DNA from: AP-15 sp963775875
GTDB taxonomy: Bacteria; Pseudomonadota; Alphaproteobacteria; ATCC43930; CGMCC-115725
DNA length: 64,000 nucleotides
Direction of reading: 5' to 3'
NCBI GenBank assembly: GCA_963775875.1
Contig: CAVZKP010000025.1
Span: 62,001 to 126,000 of the forward strand
Shown here: piece after piece, positions 54,089 through 62,325 of the stretch
Layout: each line of letters opens with the position of its first letter
Position numbering within the stretch: position 1 is the stretch's first letter
The notes under the pieces: model-generated
The model's input: only the letters and a program-made list of their open reading frames with translations
The model's database searches: none
Told to the model about the DNA's origin: nothing
Program-made: the position numbers and the translations under genes

Positions 54089-55017
54089 AACGCGGGCCAC
54101 AGGCCGAAGATCAGTCCGACCAGGGCGATGACGGCGCCGCTCAGCACCTCGCCGTAACGCTCGACCGGGCCGAGCCGCAACCGCCGCAGCCCAGCGCTCG
54201 ACCAGACGCACAGCACGACATAGGTGGCGATCGTGCTGAGCGCGAACATGCCGGCCATCGGTCCGATCAGCCGGGCGCCGTATTTGCCGGCGGCGAAGAA
54301 CGCCGGGATCCCTTCGACCATCGGCGACGAGCCGAGGATCAGCAGCAAGGCGGTGCGCGCCGTCGTCTTGTGGCGGTGGATGTGCAGTGGCGGCCCGGCC
54401 GCATCTGCGGCGAGGACCGGGTGGGCGGTCGCCGGCAGATGGTCGTGCCAATGCAGATGGGCGGCGCCGCCGCCATGCCGATGCAGGTGGACATGGCGGG
54501 TCAGCCGCGCGGCATCGCCCCGCAACGGGGCATAGAGCCGGTCGTCCGCGATCGCCGGCATATGCCCGAGCGGCTGGCCCGCCTCATCCGGATGCGGATG
54601 CGGATGCGGATGCTCGTGCTGGTGCCCGTGCCCGTGGTGATGTCCGTGCGAATGCGCCGGCTGCTGGCCGTGGCCGCTCCGGTGCCGAGCGCCGCCGGGT
54701 GGGTGCAGCTCACGCCAGGCCGACCAGGCGACCCAGCCGCCAAAGCCGATCAGAGCGACGCCGGAGGCCGCGTCGACAACCTGGCCGAAATGCCGGGCAA
54801 CGGCGATCCCGGCGGCCCAGACGGCCAGCGCGATCACCAGCGTGGACAACACATGCCCGGTCCCGGCTTGCATTGCCGCGCGCGCGGTTTCGGCTTTCGA
54901 CCAGCCCCGCTCGCGGGCGATCAGGGCGATCGGCAGCCAGTGGTCCGGGACGATCGTGTGCAATACCCCGACCGCGGTGACGGCGCCGACCAGCAGCAAT
55001 TCCGGGGACCGGATCAT
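54085..55017 (-). CDS. NicO-like nickel/cobalt transporter with His-rich loops
   Basis: 310 residues from ATG 55017. N-terminal membrane segments: ELLLVGAVTAVGVLHTIVPD with the HxxxxDH-like motif of NicO/RcnA transporters. A long His-rich loop follows (GHHHGHGHQHEHPHPHPHPD) and another near RHVHLHRHGGGAAHLHWHDH. The C-terminal membrane part ends GLRRLRLGPVERYGEVLSGA and VIALVGLIFGLWPAF. It probably exports or imports Ni2+ or Co2+ across the inner membrane. The start overlaps the regulator stop (ATGA 55014-55017), so both are one transcription unit. Confidence 0.82.
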   Translation of the reverse strand: MIRSPELLLVGAVTAVGVLHTIVPDHWLPIALIARERGWSKAETARAAMQAGTGHVLSTLVIALAVWAAGIAVARHFGQVVDAASGVALIGFGGWVAWSAWRELHPPGGARHRSGHGQQPAHSHGHHHGHGHQHEHPHPHPHPDEAGQPLGHMPAIADDRLYAPLRGDAARLTRHVHLHRHGGGAAHLHWHDHLPATAHPVLAADAAGPPLHIHRHKTTARTALLLILGSSPMVEGIPAFFAAGKYGARLIGPMAGMFALSTIATYVVLCVWSSAGLRRLRLGPVERYGEVLSGAVIALVGLIFGLWPAF

Positions 55018-55379
55018 CGCTCGTCGCCTTGGCCGACATCATCCCCATGCCCATGCCCATGCCCATGCCGGTGATCGGGGTCGGGATGGGTGTGCGGGTG
55101 CGAATGGCGGGTGCCGTCGGGATGGGTGTGTTCGTGCTCGTGAAAGACGATTTCGAGGCGCCGGCCAAAGGCCTCGGCGATGCGGCACAAGGTCTTGAGG
55201 TTCGGCACGTGATCGCCGCGTTCGAGGCGCGAGATCATCGACTCGGTCATGCTGAGCCGCTGCGCCAGCTCGCGCTGCGTCTCGCCGTTTCGGGCGCGAA
55301 GCTCCAATAGTTTTCGCGCGCACTGGGCGGCGATCGCGGCGCAGTCGTTCGCGGCCGGCCGGCCATAGGTTGCGGCCAT
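55014..55379 (-). CDS. XRE-family HTH regulator with a His-rich tail, coupled to the NicO transporter
   Basis: 121 residues from ATG 55379, preceded by GAAGGACTGTC. The HTH_3 domain is KLLELRARNGETQRELAQRL, SMTESMISRLERGDHVPNLK and TLCRIAEAFGRRLEIVF. The tail is rich in His (HEHEHTHPDGTRHSHPHTHP, HRHGHGHGHGDD), partly encoded by a CCCATG hexanucleotide repeat. The design suggests that the tail binds the transported metal and changes DNA binding. A 17-bp imperfect inverted repeat lies right upstream (55388-55426), likely its operator. Confidence 0.85.
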   Translation of the reverse strand: MAATYGRPAANDCAAIAAQCARKLLELRARNGETQRELAQRLSMTESMISRLERGDHVPNLKTLCRIAEAFGRRLEIVFHEHEHTHPDGTRHSHPHTHPDPDHRHGHGHGHGDDVGQGDER

Positions 55380-55387
55380 GACAGTCC

Positions 55388-55426
55388 TTCGCAAGTTCGC
55401 TAAGACGACCTTAGCAAACTCGCGAA
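55388..55426. promoter_or_regulatory. Large inverted repeat, likely operator of the XRE/NicO operon
   Basis: TTCGCAAGTTCGCTAAG (55388-55404), five-base spacer ACGAC, CTTAGCAAACTCGCGAA (55410-55426): the arms match at 15 of 17 positions. It sits between the regulator start (55379) and the gor gene (ending 55450), where the operon promoter should be. Autoregulation is therefore likely. Confidence 0.7.
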
Positions 55427-55449
55427 ACCACGGTCAATCGCAGCGGGGG

Positions 55450-56826
55450 CTATTCCGCGGCGAGCTTTGGCCGGGCAACCTTCTCGCGCATGGTTACGAA
55501 TTCCTCGGCGGCGCTCGGGTGGATGCCGACCGTTTGGTCAAACATTTTTTTGGTGGCCCCGCATTTGACCGCGATCGCGAGGCCCTGGACGATCTCGGGC
55601 GCGTCGGGGCCGAGCATGTGGCAGCCGAGCACCCGGTCGCTGTTGGCGTCGACCACGAGCTTCATCAAGGTGCGCTCGTCGCGTCCGGACAGCGTATTCT
55701 TCATCGGCTTGAAGCGGGCGCTGTAGATGTCGATGTCGCCGTATTCGCGCCGCGCCTCCTCCTCGGTCAGTCCGACCGCCCCGATCGGCGGCTGGCTGAA
55801 CACCGCCGAGGGCACGTCGCGGTGGTCCATCTTGATCGGGTTGTTGTTGTAGAGGGTCTCGGCGATGGCCCGGCCTTCGCCGATCGCGACCGGGGTCAGG
55901 TTGATCCGATCGGTCACGTCGCCGACGGCGTAGATGTTGGGCACGGTCGAGCGCTGCCATTCATCGACGACCACCGCCCCGTTGTCGTTGAGCTTGACCT
56001 GCGCTTCGGCGAGGCCGAGCCCGCGCGTGTTCGGCTTGCGCCCGGTCGCGTACATGACCAGATCGGCCGAGATCTCCTGCCCATGGGTGGTAAACACCGA
56101 ATAGCCCTCGCGCGGCGCCTTGACGATGCGGGCGATCTGGGTGCGGGTGTGGATCTCGACCCCGCGGCCGCGCATCTCCTGCGCCAAGGCCACCCGCAAA
56201 TCGTCGTCGAAGCCGTGCAGCAGGTCCTCGCGCCGGATGATCTCGACGACCTCGCTGCCGAACCCGTTGAAGATGCCGGCGAACTCGACGGCGATATAGC
56301 CGCCGCCGACGATCACCACGCGGCGCGGCAGGGTCGGCAGGTCGAGCGCCTCGTTCGACGAGATCACGTGCTCGATGCCGGGAATATTGGGGACGGTCGG
56401 GTGGCCGCCGACGGCGATCAGGATCTTGTCGGCGGTATAGGTCTGCCCGGCGACCTCGACCGTGTGCGCGTCGCAGACGACGCCGCGGCCGTCGATGATC
56501 TCGACGCCGCTGTTGTTCAGCATATTGATGTAGATTTGCGACAGACGGCCGATTTCGTTGTCCTTGGCGGCGATCAGGCTCGGCCAGTCGAACCGCGCCG
56601 GCGGCACGGTCCAGCCAAAGCCGGCGGCGTCGGCAAAGGCGTCGGCGAATTGCGCGCCGTAGACCAGCAGCTTTTTCGGCACGCAGCCGCGCAGCACGCA
56701 GGTGCCGCCGACCCGCAATTCCTCGCAGATCGCGACGCGCGCGCCATAACCGGCGGCGCGCCGCGAACCCGCCACCCCGCCGGAGCCGGCACCGATCGTG
56801 AACAGGTCGAAATCATAGCGCGGCAT
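55450..56826 (-). CDS. gor: Glutathione-disulfide reductase
   Basis: 458 residues from ATG 56826. FAD-binding TIGAGSGGVAGSRRAAGYGA, redox-active disulfide GGTCVLRGCVPKKLLVYGAQ, NADPH-binding VVIVGGGYIAVEFAGIFNGF followed by IIRREDLLHGFDDDLR (arginines for NADPH), and C-terminal HPSAAEEFVTMREK with the active His-Glu pair. This distinguishes GR from dihydrolipoamide dehydrogenase. Soluble homodimer that keeps glutathione reduced. Single gene, with the XRE operon downstream on the same strand. Confidence 0.94.
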   Translation of the reverse strand: MPRYDFDLFTIGAGSGGVAGSRRAAGYGARVAICEELRVGGTCVLRGCVPKKLLVYGAQFADAFADAAGFGWTVPPARFDWPSLIAAKDNEIGRLSQIYINMLNNSGVEIIDGRGVVCDAHTVEVAGQTYTADKILIAVGGHPTVPNIPGIEHVISSNEALDLPTLPRRVVIVGGGYIAVEFAGIFNGFGSEVVEIIRREDLLHGFDDDLRVALAQEMRGRGVEIHTRTQIARIVKAPREGYSVFTTHGQEISADLVMYATGRKPNTRGLGLAEAQVKLNDNGAVVVDEWQRSTVPNIYAVGDVTDRINLTPVAIGEGRAIAETLYNNNPIKMDHRDVPSAVFSQPPIGAVGLTEEEARREYGDIDIYSARFKPMKNTLSGRDERTLMKLVVDANSDRVLGCHMLGPDAPEIVQGLAIAVKCGATKKMFDQTVGIHPSAAEEFVTMREKVARPKLAAE

Positions 56827-56918
56827 CTTGTGTCCACTCCGTCATCGCGGGTTTGTCGATCTTCTGGTTGTCACAACCCGGTCACCGTCGCAAGCTCTCG
56901 CCGGGACAATCATGAAAA

Positions 56919-57782
56919 ATGAGGATGGCGAGAGTGACCGCAAATTCTTCTTCGGGGGCCGAAGCCAGGCCGACGCCGGGCGCGCTGATCGATGCGCGCT
57001 ATCGCGACGGCGCCGTCGCGGCGGGTCCGTGGAACGAGACCCTGGCGACGATCCTCGGGCATCGCTCGGTGCGCGCCTATTTGCCCGATCCGCTGCCCGA
57101 AGGAACGCTGGAGCGCCTGATTGCCGCAGCGCAATCGGCCTCGACCTCGTCGAATTTGCAGACCTGGAGCGTCGTCGCCGTCGAGGACCCGGCCCGCAAG
57201 GCGCGGCTCGCCGAATTGGGATCGGGGCAGAAGCATATCGTGCAATGTCCGCTCTACCTGGTCTGGTGCGTCGACCTGGCGCGGCTTCGTCTGGCGGCCG
57301 AGGAGCGGCAGATCGTGCTCGAAGGCCTCGACTATCTCGAACCGTTCATCGTCGGCGTCGTCGATGCGGCGCTGGCGGCGCAGAATGCCGCGATCGCGCT
57401 GGAGTCGCTGGGCCTCGGCTATGTTCTGATCGGCGCGATGCGCAACCAGCCGGAGGCGGTCGCGGCCGAACTCGGGCTGCCGGCGCATGTGATGGCGCTG
57501 TTCGGCATGTGCGTCGGCTATCCGGACCCGGCGGTGGCGACCGGGGTCAAGCCGCGCCTGCCGCAATCGGCGGTGCTGCACCGCGAGCAATATTCGGCGG
57601 CGGCGCAATCGGCCGCCTTCACCGATTACGACCGGCGCATCCGCGCGTTCCAGCGCGAGCAGCGGATGACCGAAACCGACTGGACGCAGCAGGCCACGAA
57701 CCGGGTCAAGACGACAGCATCGCTGCACGGCCGCGACCGCATTCGCCAGGCATTGGAGAGCCTCGGTTTTGCGCTGCGCTGA
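56919..57782 (+). CDS. NADPH-dependent nitroreductase family oxidoreductase
   Basis: 287 residues from ATG 56919 (alternative ATG 56925). FMN-binding ILGHRSVRAYLPDPLPEGTL, AAQSASTSSNLQTWSVVAVE and a central helical VVDAALAAQNAAIALESLGL, followed by the conserved GYVLIGAMRNQPEAVAAELG. It resembles the NfsA/Frp group (one-domain, C-terminal extension TETDWTQQATNRVKTTASLH). It may reduce nitroaromatics or flavins. It is followed 16 bp later by a methyltransferase gene in the same direction. Confidence 0.88.
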   Translation: MRMARVTANSSSGAEARPTPGALIDARYRDGAVAAGPWNETLATILGHRSVRAYLPDPLPEGTLERLIAAAQSASTSSNLQTWSVVAVEDPARKARLAELGSGQKHIVQCPLYLVWCVDLARLRLAAEERQIVLEGLDYLEPFIVGVVDAALAAQNAAIALESLGLGYVLIGAMRNQPEAVAAELGLPAHVMALFGMCVGYPDPAVATGVKPRLPQSAVLHREQYSAAAQSAAFTDYDRRIRAFQREQRMTETDWTQQATNRVKTTASLHGRDRIRQALESLGFALR

Positions 57783-57797
57783 ACAGGAGGGCAGGCC

Positions 57798-58418
57798 ATG
57801 TCTCCGGCAAATGAGCCGATTTCGGTCGATCATCACGATTGGCATTCGCCGAGCTATGTCGATGAATGGATCGCGCGCGACCTGACTCGCGACGAGGAGC
57901 GCCGCCGGCGCCTGCGGCAGATGCTCGCCGCCGCCCCGTTTGCCGCCGATCGCGCGATCAGCGTGCTCGATGTCGGCGGCGGCTACGGCGTCGTGACCGA
58001 AGAGGTGCTGCGCGCCTTTCCCCGCGCCGTGGTGACGCTGCAGGATTATGCGCTGCCGATGCTGGATCAGGCGCGCCGGCGGCTCGCGGCCCATGGCGCA
58101 CAGGTCAAATACGCGATCGGCGATTTGCGCGATCCGGCATGGACCGATGGGGTCGGCGCCCCGTTCGACCTCGCGGTCTCGGCGATTGCCATCCACAACC
58201 TGCGCGATCCAGGGCAGATCGCCGCCTGCTACCGGGCGATCGCCGGGGTGCTGAAGCCCGCCGGCGTGTTTCTCGACTACGATCTATTCGATCTGATCGG
58301 TGGGATCGAGGCGCAGTTGCGCACGATCGCGGAGGCCGGCTTTGCCGCGGTCGAGTGCCTCTGGCAGCAGCCGCCTCTGGCGATCGTCGCGGCGAGAGAC
58401 CCGCGCGGCCCGGCGTGA
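57798..58418 (+). CDS. Class I SAM-dependent methyltransferase
   Basis: 206 residues from ATG 57798, preceded by AGGAGGGCAG. The SAM motif is ISVLDVGGGYGVVTEEVLRA (motif I with GxGxG-like GGGYG), LQDYALPMLDQARRRLAAHG (motif II) and AVSAIAIHNLRDPGQIAACY (motif post II), then VLKPAGVFLDYDLFDLIGGI. Acceptor cannot be read; family ranges from ubiquinone-like to small-molecule methyltransferases. Lies with the nitroreductase upstream. Confidence 0.88.
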   Translation: MSPANEPISVDHHDWHSPSYVDEWIARDLTRDEERRRRLRQMLAAAPFAADRAISVLDVGGGYGVVTEEVLRAFPRAVVTLQDYALPMLDQARRRLAAHGAQVKYAIGDLRDPAWTDGVGAPFDLAVSAIAIHNLRDPGQIAACYRAIAGVLKPAGVFLDYDLFDLIGGIEAQLRTIAEAGFAAVECLWQQPPLAIVAARDPRGPA

Positions 58419-58541
58419 ACGGATTTCGACCATGCATCGCGCGAGCTTGCGCCTAGGGACCGTGTGTCGCATCGTCGGCGGCGAGGCACGCGCTAATCTC
58501 GCGGTCGCAGATCGCGCATCAGGCAATAGGAGTCCGATCCG

Positions 58542-59604
58542 ATGACGACGCCCGCGGCAACGGGTGGTCCGAGCGCCGTGCCGCAGCCGACGGCGGCGGC
58601 GCTGACCGCGGCGGCGATCTTTCTGGTCGTCACCGTCGACCTCGGCGACGAGGCCGAGACCGCGGTGCGGTCGCTGTGCGCCGACCTCGGCACGCTGGTG
58701 CGCGCGGTCGGGTTTCGCGACCTCGAAGGCCGGCTGTCCTGCGTGATGGCGCTGGGCTCGCAGATCTGGGATCGGCTGTTCGGCGAACCCGCGCCCGGCG
58801 GAACTGCATCCGTTCCGGGAATTCCGCGGCGGGGCGCGCCATGCCGTCGCCACGCCGGGCGATATCCTGTTCCATATCCGCGCCCAGCGCATGGATCTGT
58901 GCTTCGAGCTGGCGGCGCAGATCATCGGGCGGCTCGGCGCCGCAGTCTCGGTCGAGGACGAGGTGCACGGCTTCAGCTATTTCGATCAGCGCGATCTGCT
59001 GGGTTTCGTCGACGGCACCGAGAACCCCGAGGGTCAGGCCGCGGTCGACGCCGTGCTGGTCGGCGCCGAAGACGCCGCGTTCGCCGGCGGCAGCTATGTG
59101 ATCGTGCAGAAATATCTGCACGACCTCGCGGGATGGAACGCATTGCCGACCGAGGCGCAGGAACGCATCATCGGCCGCACCAAATTGTCCAATGTCGAGC
59201 TCGACGACACGATCAAGCCGAGTTCGGCGCACAATGCGCTGACGGTGATCGTCGAAAACGGCGAAGAGGTCAAAATCCTGCGCGACAACATGCCGTTCGG
59301 CGAGGTTGGCAAGGGCGATTTCGGCACCTATTTCATCGGCTACAGCCGCTCGCCGCGGACCATCGAGCAGATGCTCGAAAACATGTTCGTGGGGCGCCCG
59401 CCCGGCAATTACGACCGCATTCTCGATTTCAGCCGCGCCGTCACCGGCAATCTGTTCTTCGCGCCGAGCGCGACATTTCTGGAGAATGTGATCGTCGACC
59501 CGCCCGAGGCGGCCGCGGCGGTCGATCTTCCGCAACCCACCCGGTCGATGCGCGATGGTTCGCTGGGCATCGGCTCCCTCAGAGAGAGACCCCGGAATGA
59601 ATAA
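58542..59604 (+). pseudogene. DyP-type haem peroxidase with encapsulin-targeting tail, one frameshift
   Basis: From ATG 58542. After the frame break near 58796 the sequence reads FREFRGGARHAVATPGDILF, RAQRMDLCFELAAQIIG, the GXXDG motif DLLGFVDGTENPEGQAAVDA with the catalytic Asp, YVIVQKYLHDLAGWNALPTE with His for proximal haem, SSAHNALTVIVENGEEVKIL and DFGTYFIGYSRSPRTIEQML. The C-terminus DGSLGIGSLRERPRNE ends with the known encapsulin cargo peptide (DGSLGIGSL). Removing one base gives 353 residues, normal. It oxidises dyes or phenolics with peroxide. The overlap with the encapsulin start is 8 bp. Confidence 0.9.
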
Positions 59605-60406
59605 CCTGCATCGCGAGCTGGCGCCGATTTCCGATGGGGCCTGGGCGCAGATCGAGGAAGAGGCGGCGCGCACCCTGAAGCGCTACCTGGCCGGGCGGCG
59701 CCTGGTCGATGTGCAGGGGCCGGCGGGCACCGGCCTCTCGGCGGTTGGCACCGGGCATTTGCGGAGCATCTCGGCGCCGGGGGACGGCATCCTCTCGCGC
59801 CAGCGCGAGGTCAAGGCACTGGTCGAACTGCGCGTGCCGTTTGAGCTCGACCGCCAGATGATCGACGATGTCGAACGCGGCGCCAATGATTCCGACTGGC
59901 AGCCAGCCAAGGACGCCGCGAAAAAGATCGCCTTTGCCGAGGATGGCGCGATTTTCGAAGGCTATGCGGCGGCCGGCATCCAGGGCATTCGCGGGGGCGC
60001 CAGCAACCCGGCGGTGACCCTGCCGGCGAATGTGGCCGACTACCCGGACGCGATCGCCCACGCGCTGAGCGAATTGCGCCTAGTCGGCGTCAACGGCCCC
60101 TATTCGGTGGTGCTGGGGGCCGAGCCCTATACCGCGGTGGCCGAGGCGAGAGACCACGGCTATCCAGTAATCCAGCATCTCCATCGGCTGGTCGAGACCG
60201 AAATCATCTGGGCTCCGGCCATCGCCGGCGGCTTTGTCCTGACCACCCGCGGCGGCGATTTCGACTTGCATATCGGCCAGGATTTCTCGATCGGCTATCT
60301 GAGCCACACCGACACCGCGGTCCGGCTCTACCTGCAGGAATCCTTCACCTTCCTGCTGCTGACCAGCGAAGCCGCGGTGGCGCTGGCCCCGGCAGCGGCG
60401 GCATAA
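59597..60406 (+). CDS. Encapsulin nanocompartment shell protein (family 1)
   Basis: 269 residues from ATG 59597. It starts MNNLHRELAPISDGAWAQIE, EEAARTLKRYLAGRRLVDVQ and GPAGTGLSAVGTGHLRSISA, the family 1 encapsulin N-arm. The E-loop and A-domain region have VELRVPFELDRQMIDDVERG, then EGYAAAGIQGIRGGASNPAV, and the tail VLTTRGGDFDLHIGQDFSIG, YLSHTDTAVRLYLQESFTFL. The HK97-type shell (expected 60 subunits) would enclose the DyP peroxidase encoded just upstream. Confidence 0.93.
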   Translation: MNNLHRELAPISDGAWAQIEEEAARTLKRYLAGRRLVDVQGPAGTGLSAVGTGHLRSISAPGDGILSRQREVKALVELRVPFELDRQMIDDVERGANDSDWQPAKDAAKKIAFAEDGAIFEGYAAAGIQGIRGGASNPAVTLPANVADYPDAIAHALSELRLVGVNGPYSVVLGAEPYTAVAEARDHGYPVIQHLHRLVETEIIWAPAIAGGFVLTTRGGDFDLHIGQDFSIGYLSHTDTAVRLYLQESFTFLLLTSEAAVALAPAAAA

Positions 60407-60452
60407 GCCGGCGTTCGCAGGATAGCCGGCGCGTTCTCCAGGCCGGGCTGGG

Positions 60453-61052
60453 CTAGCGCTGCCAATCGGCGTTCAGAATGGCAAATAGCAGGTGGTCCTG
60501 CCATTTGCCTTCGATGCACAAATATTGGCGGGCGTAGCCTTCCTGGTGGAAGCCGGCCCGGACCAGCAAGGCCCGGCTGGGAATGTTGGTCGGCAGACAG
60601 GCGGCCTCGACCCGGTGCAGGCGCAGCCGGCCGAACGAGAATTCGAGGACCAGCGGCAGCGCCCCGCTCATATATCCCTGGCGCGCGAACGGCTCGCCGA
60701 CCCAATAGCCGAGGCTCGCCGTCTCCGAAACGCCGCGGCGCACATTGGACAGGCCGATCCCGCCGACCAGCACATCGTCTTGCGCGAAAATGAAGAAATT
60801 ATAGGCCTGGTCGGTGCGCCAATCCTCGGCGTAACGGGCAATGCGCGAGCGAAAGCTCAGCCGGGACAACGCGTCGACCGGCCAACTCGGCTCCCAAGGT
60901 TCGAGAAATTGCCGCGAATGGGCGCGCAGCCCGGCCCAGGCTTCCCAATCGCCGCGCTCGGGCGCGCGCAGATAGACGCGCTTGCCGCTGAGCCGAAACG
61001 GGTCCGAGCGGGACAGAAACAGGCGTGGAAAGGATTTGCGCTGCGGCGCCAT
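60453..61052 (-). CDS. GNAT N-acetyltransferase, RimJ/RimL type
   Basis: 199 residues from ATG 61052. Starts MAPQRKSFPRLFLSRSDPFR, then KRVYLRAPERGDWEAWAGLR. The acetyl-CoA binding region is LGYWVGEPFARQGYMSGALP (A motif Q/RxxGxA-like) and HRVEAACLPTNIPSRALLVR AGFHQEG in two pieces. It fits ribosomal-protein or small-molecule acetyltransferases (RimJ). It is 14 bp downstream of the M16 peptidase stop on the same strand, so likely cotranscribed with thrC and the peptidase. Confidence 0.9.
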   Translation of the reverse strand: MAPQRKSFPRLFLSRSDPFRLSGKRVYLRAPERGDWEAWAGLRAHSRQFLEPWEPSWPVDALSRLSFRSRIARYAEDWRTDQAYNFFIFAQDDVLVGGIGLSNVRRGVSETASLGYWVGEPFARQGYMSGALPLVLEFSFGRLRLHRVEAACLPTNIPSRALLVRAGFHQEGYARQYLCIEGKWQDHLLFAILNADWQR

Positions 61053-61065
61053 CGCGATCGCTAGG

Positions 61066-62325
61066 TTAGGCGGCGAGCCGCGCCTGCACGCGGCCGAAAT
61101 CTTCGAGCCGGCTCAGCGGCCCGAGCGCGGTAAGCGTTGGCAGGCCGGCGCGCCAGCGGCCGACGACGCGCGCGATCGCGGCATCGTCGACCATCTCGAT
61201 GCGGCGCACGATTTCCGGCGGGTCGAACGGGGTGCCGTGGATCAGCAGATGTTGCGCCAATTGCTCGCAGCGCGCCGAGGTGCTTTCGAGCGACATCAGC
61301 AGGCCCGCCTTCATCTGGGTTTTGGCCCGGGCCAGCTCGACCGCGCCCAGCCCGTCTTCGAGCTTTCGCGCCTCCTCGCACAATGCCGGCACCAATTCGG
61401 CGACCTCGTCCTCGCCGGTCCCGGCGTAGATCCCGAACAATCCGCCGTCGCGATAGCTGTGGGCAAAGCAATGGATCGTATAGACCAGCCCGCGTTTCTC
61501 GCGAATCTCCTGGAACAGCCGCGAGGACATGCCGCCGCCGAACGCGGTCGACAGCACCGCGGCCGCATAAAAATCGGGGTCGTCGAGGGTCACCCCCGGA
61601 AATCCCAGGACCAGGTGCAGCTGTTCGAGATCGCGCTGCTCGCGCCGGTCGCCGCCGGCATAGCGCGCCGGCTCGCTGGTCACCGGACGTTCGGCGGGCA
61701 GATCGGAGAGCAGCTTTTCGGCCAATCCGGCAAACCGGTCGTGGTCGAGGTTGCCGGCCGCCGCCAGCACCATCCGCCGCGCGCCGTAATGGTCGCGCAG
61801 ATAGGCGGTGACTTCGTCGCGGCCGAGCCGGCGGATGATCTCCGGCCGGCCCAGCACCGGCCGGCCCATCGCCTGGTCGGGAAAGGCGCATTCCTGAAAA
61901 TGATCGAAGATGATGTCGTCCGGGGTGTCGTTGGCCTGTCCGATCTCCTGCAGGATCACCGCGCGCTCGCGCTCCATCTCCTCGGGCTCGAAGGTCGAGT
62001 GCTGCAGGATGTCGGACAGGATGTCCAACGCCAGCGGCACATCCTCCTTCAGCACCTTGGCGTAGTAGGCCGTGCTCTCGCGCGAGGTATAGGCGTTGAG
62101 ATGGCCGCCGACCGCCTCGATCTCCTCGGCGATGGCCAGCGCGCTGCGCCGCTCGGTCCCCTTGAACGCCATGTGCTCGAGAAAATGGGCGACGCCGTTG
62201 ATCGCCGCCGGCTCATGCCGGGTGCCGACATCGACCCAGATGCCAAGCGAGACGGTGTCGACCGTGTCGATCCGGTCGGTGGCGATCTGCAACCCGTTCG
62301 CCAGGGTGGAAACCCGCACTGTCAT
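61066..62325 (-). CDS. M16-family zinc metallopeptidase (mitochondrial-processing-peptidase-like)
   Basis: 419 residues from ATG 62325. The HxxEH zinc motif is in GVAHFLEHMAFKGTERRSAL, with the distant Glu in GHLNAYTSRESTAYYAKVLK. A second domain has GVTLDDPDFYAAAVLSTAFG, GGMSSRLFQEIREKRGLVYT and the C-terminal ETARAKTQMKAGLLMSLEST-like region. It is the standard alphaproteobacterial M16 gene near thrC. Its start overlaps the thrC stop (62322-62325, ATGA). Substrate not known. Confidence 0.92.
   Translation of the reverse strand: MTVRVSTLANGLQIATDRIDTVDTVSLGIWVDVGTRHEPAAINGVAHFLEHMAFKGTERRSALAIAEEIEAVGGHLNAYTSRESTAYYAKVLKEDVPLALDILSDILQHSTFEPEEMERERAVILQEIGQANDTPDDIIFDHFQECAFPDQAMGRPVLGRPEIIRRLGRDEVTAYLRDHYGARRMVLAAAGNLDHDRFAGLAEKLLSDLPAERPVTSEPARYAGGDRREQRDLEQLHLVLGFPGVTLDDPDFYAAAVLSTAFGGGMSSRLFQEIREKRGLVYTIHCFAHSYRDGGLFGIYAGTGEDEVAELVPALCEEARKLEDGLGAVELARAKTQMKAGLLMSLESTSARCEQLAQHLLIHGTPFDPPEIVRRIEMVDDAAIARVVGRWRAGLPTLTALGPLSRLEDFGRVQARLAA

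Noticed and set aside
55378..56922. Rightward open frame of 514 codons opposite glutathione reductase
   Set aside because: Antisense of the gor coding region with no recognisable motif; gor itself has every catalytic motif in frame.
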